From the NCBI RefSeq assembly GCF_000378005.1, contig NZ_KB899040.1, positions 67,163-131,162 of the forward strand: a stretch of DNA of 64,000 bases. Direction: 5' to 3'. The notes under the pieces are model-generated. The model saw only the letters and a list, made by a program, of their open reading frames with translations, ran no database searches and was not told the origin of the DNA. The first letter of the stretch is position 1. Every line of letters begins with the position of its first letter. This DNA comes from Coprothermobacter platensis DSM 11748 (GTDB taxonomy: Bacteria > Coprothermobacterota > Coprothermobacteria > Coprothermobacterales > Coprothermobacteraceae). Of the stretch, positions 63,395 to 64,000 are shown one piece after another. A program made the translations under genes and the position numbers.

Positions 63395-64000
63395 AACGTT
63401 TTAGCACCACTACGGAATTATGCCCACCGAAGCCTAAGGATTCCTTTAATACGTAGTTTATTTCACGCTTTTCAGCTTTGTTGGGTACATAGTAGAGATC
63501 ACACTCTTCAGCCGGCTCTTGGAAGTTTATGGTCGGTGGAATCATCTGTTCTTGCAGAGCGAGCACGGAAGCGACTGTCTCTACTGCACCTGATGCACCG
63601 AGCAAATGTCCTATCATGGATTTTATAGAGCTTACAGGAATATTGTAGGCATGTTCACCAAACGCTTTCTTTAATGACTTCGTCTCTATAACATCGTTCA
63701 GCGGGGTAGAGGTTCCGTGCGCACATACATAATCTATCTGCTCGGGTTGTATGTTCGCTTTCTTCAATGCTTTTAGTATGGCTCTGGACTGCGGTTCTGC
63801 TGACGGATCCGGTGCTGTTACATGATAGCCGTCGCAAGTTGCGCCATAGCCCACAATTTCTGCCAAGGGCGTAGCGCCTCTACTTAGTGCATGTTCCAGC
63901 GTTTCCAGGACTAAAGCACCTGCACCTTCTCCCATTACAAAACCTGAATGGTTTTTATCAAAAGGTCTTGATGCAGTTGGTTCATTCATGGGTGATAGGG
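63384..64000 (-). CDS. fabF: 3-oxoacyl-ACP synthase II (FabF), C-terminal part
   Basis: About 205 residues are in the window; the frame is open to base 64000, so the gene starts outside. [36 protein letters not shown] with the first catalytic His, and [15 protein letters not shown] with the Lys and second His are diagnostic; the active-site Cys lies upstream. [17 protein letters not shown] is the usual C-terminus. It is followed by the overlapping sigma factor gene. Confidence 0.93.
   Translation of the reverse strand, partial: LSPMNEPTASRPFDKNHSGFVMGEGAGALVLETLEHALSRGATPLAEIVGYGATCDGYHVTAPDPSAEPQSRAILKALKKANIQPEQIDYVCAHGTSTPLNDVIETKSLKKAFGEHAYNIPVSSIKSMIGHLLGASGAVETVASVLALQEQMIPPTINFQEPAEECDLYYVPNKAEKREINYVLKESLGFGGHNSVVVLKRYEG

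Noticed and set aside
1-64000. CRISPR arrays, insertion sequences, rRNA genes, prophage or attachment sites
   Set aside because: No regularly spaced repeats, transposase or integrase genes, rRNA-like stretches or tRNA-end duplications were seen.

Overview
The window reads as chromosomal DNA of an anaerobic, peptide- and amino-acid-fermenting bacterium. The strongest evidence is a complete selenium-dependent glycine reductase locus together with the machinery for selenocysteine insertion. Several peptidases (M55, M20, M28), a fructose phosphotransferase operon, a Cu-amine-oxidase-type surface domain and purine-rich AAGAAG terminators fit a Firmicutes-like or Coprothermobacter-like thermophile. 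I lean to Coprothermobacter from general resemblance only; no rRNA is present to settle it.

Layout. 1-3.8 kb: the 3' end of an Nramp metal transporter, a secreted phosphodiester glycosidase, a 34-residue ORF between its own promoter and terminator, a tautomerase and a DMT exporter. 3.8-14.2 kb: a ten-gene purine operon, purECSQLFMNHD, tightly packed with many stop/start overlaps. 14.2-21.7 kb: a polysaccharide deacetylase, glycerol dehydrogenase, a DUF2975/HTH pair behind a consensus promoter and a perfect palindrome, a decayed stretch holding a metalloprotease fragment, a D-aminopeptidase operon and a PP-loop enzyme. 21.9-26.7 kb: a frameshifted M20 amidohydrolase, a lipoprotein, a PrsW-like protease, a TetR regulator and an SDR enzyme.

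26.7-47.7 kb is the selenium region. It holds tRNA-Sec, a cysteine desulfurase-like enzyme, yedF and grdX, then a block of glycerate kinase, GntP permease and the fru operon, then trxB-trxA-grdE-grdA-grdB-grdC-grdD-selD-selA-selB and a DUF3343 gene. grdA, grdB and selD each contain an in-frame UGA followed by a hairpin that fits the bacterial SECIS model. Sulfur/selenium mobilisation (desulfurase, YedF, DUF3343) would feed SelD; SelA, SelB and tRNA-Sec would then make the selenoproteins GrdA, GrdB and SelD itself. The thioredoxin pair supplies electrons to glycine reductase, and GrdC/GrdD release acetyl phosphate for ATP synthesis.

47.8-64 kb: a HAD phosphatase, an ECF vitamin-type transporter (S, T and two ATPases) with a palindrome over its -10 box, a PHP phosphoesterase with a membrane-anchored partner, DUF554, a 37-residue zinc-ribbon protein, an M28 peptidase, an HD hydrolase, an M20 dipeptidase, class II aldolase, a glycosyltransferase, an SPW protein, and a fatty-acid cluster (fabF, fabZ, fabK) into which an ECF sigma factor and its anti-sigma factor are inserted with overlapping reading frames.

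A theme of the region is promoters that are only a -10 box placed 6-9 bp before a start codon lacking a Shine-Dalgarno, suggesting leaderless transcripts.
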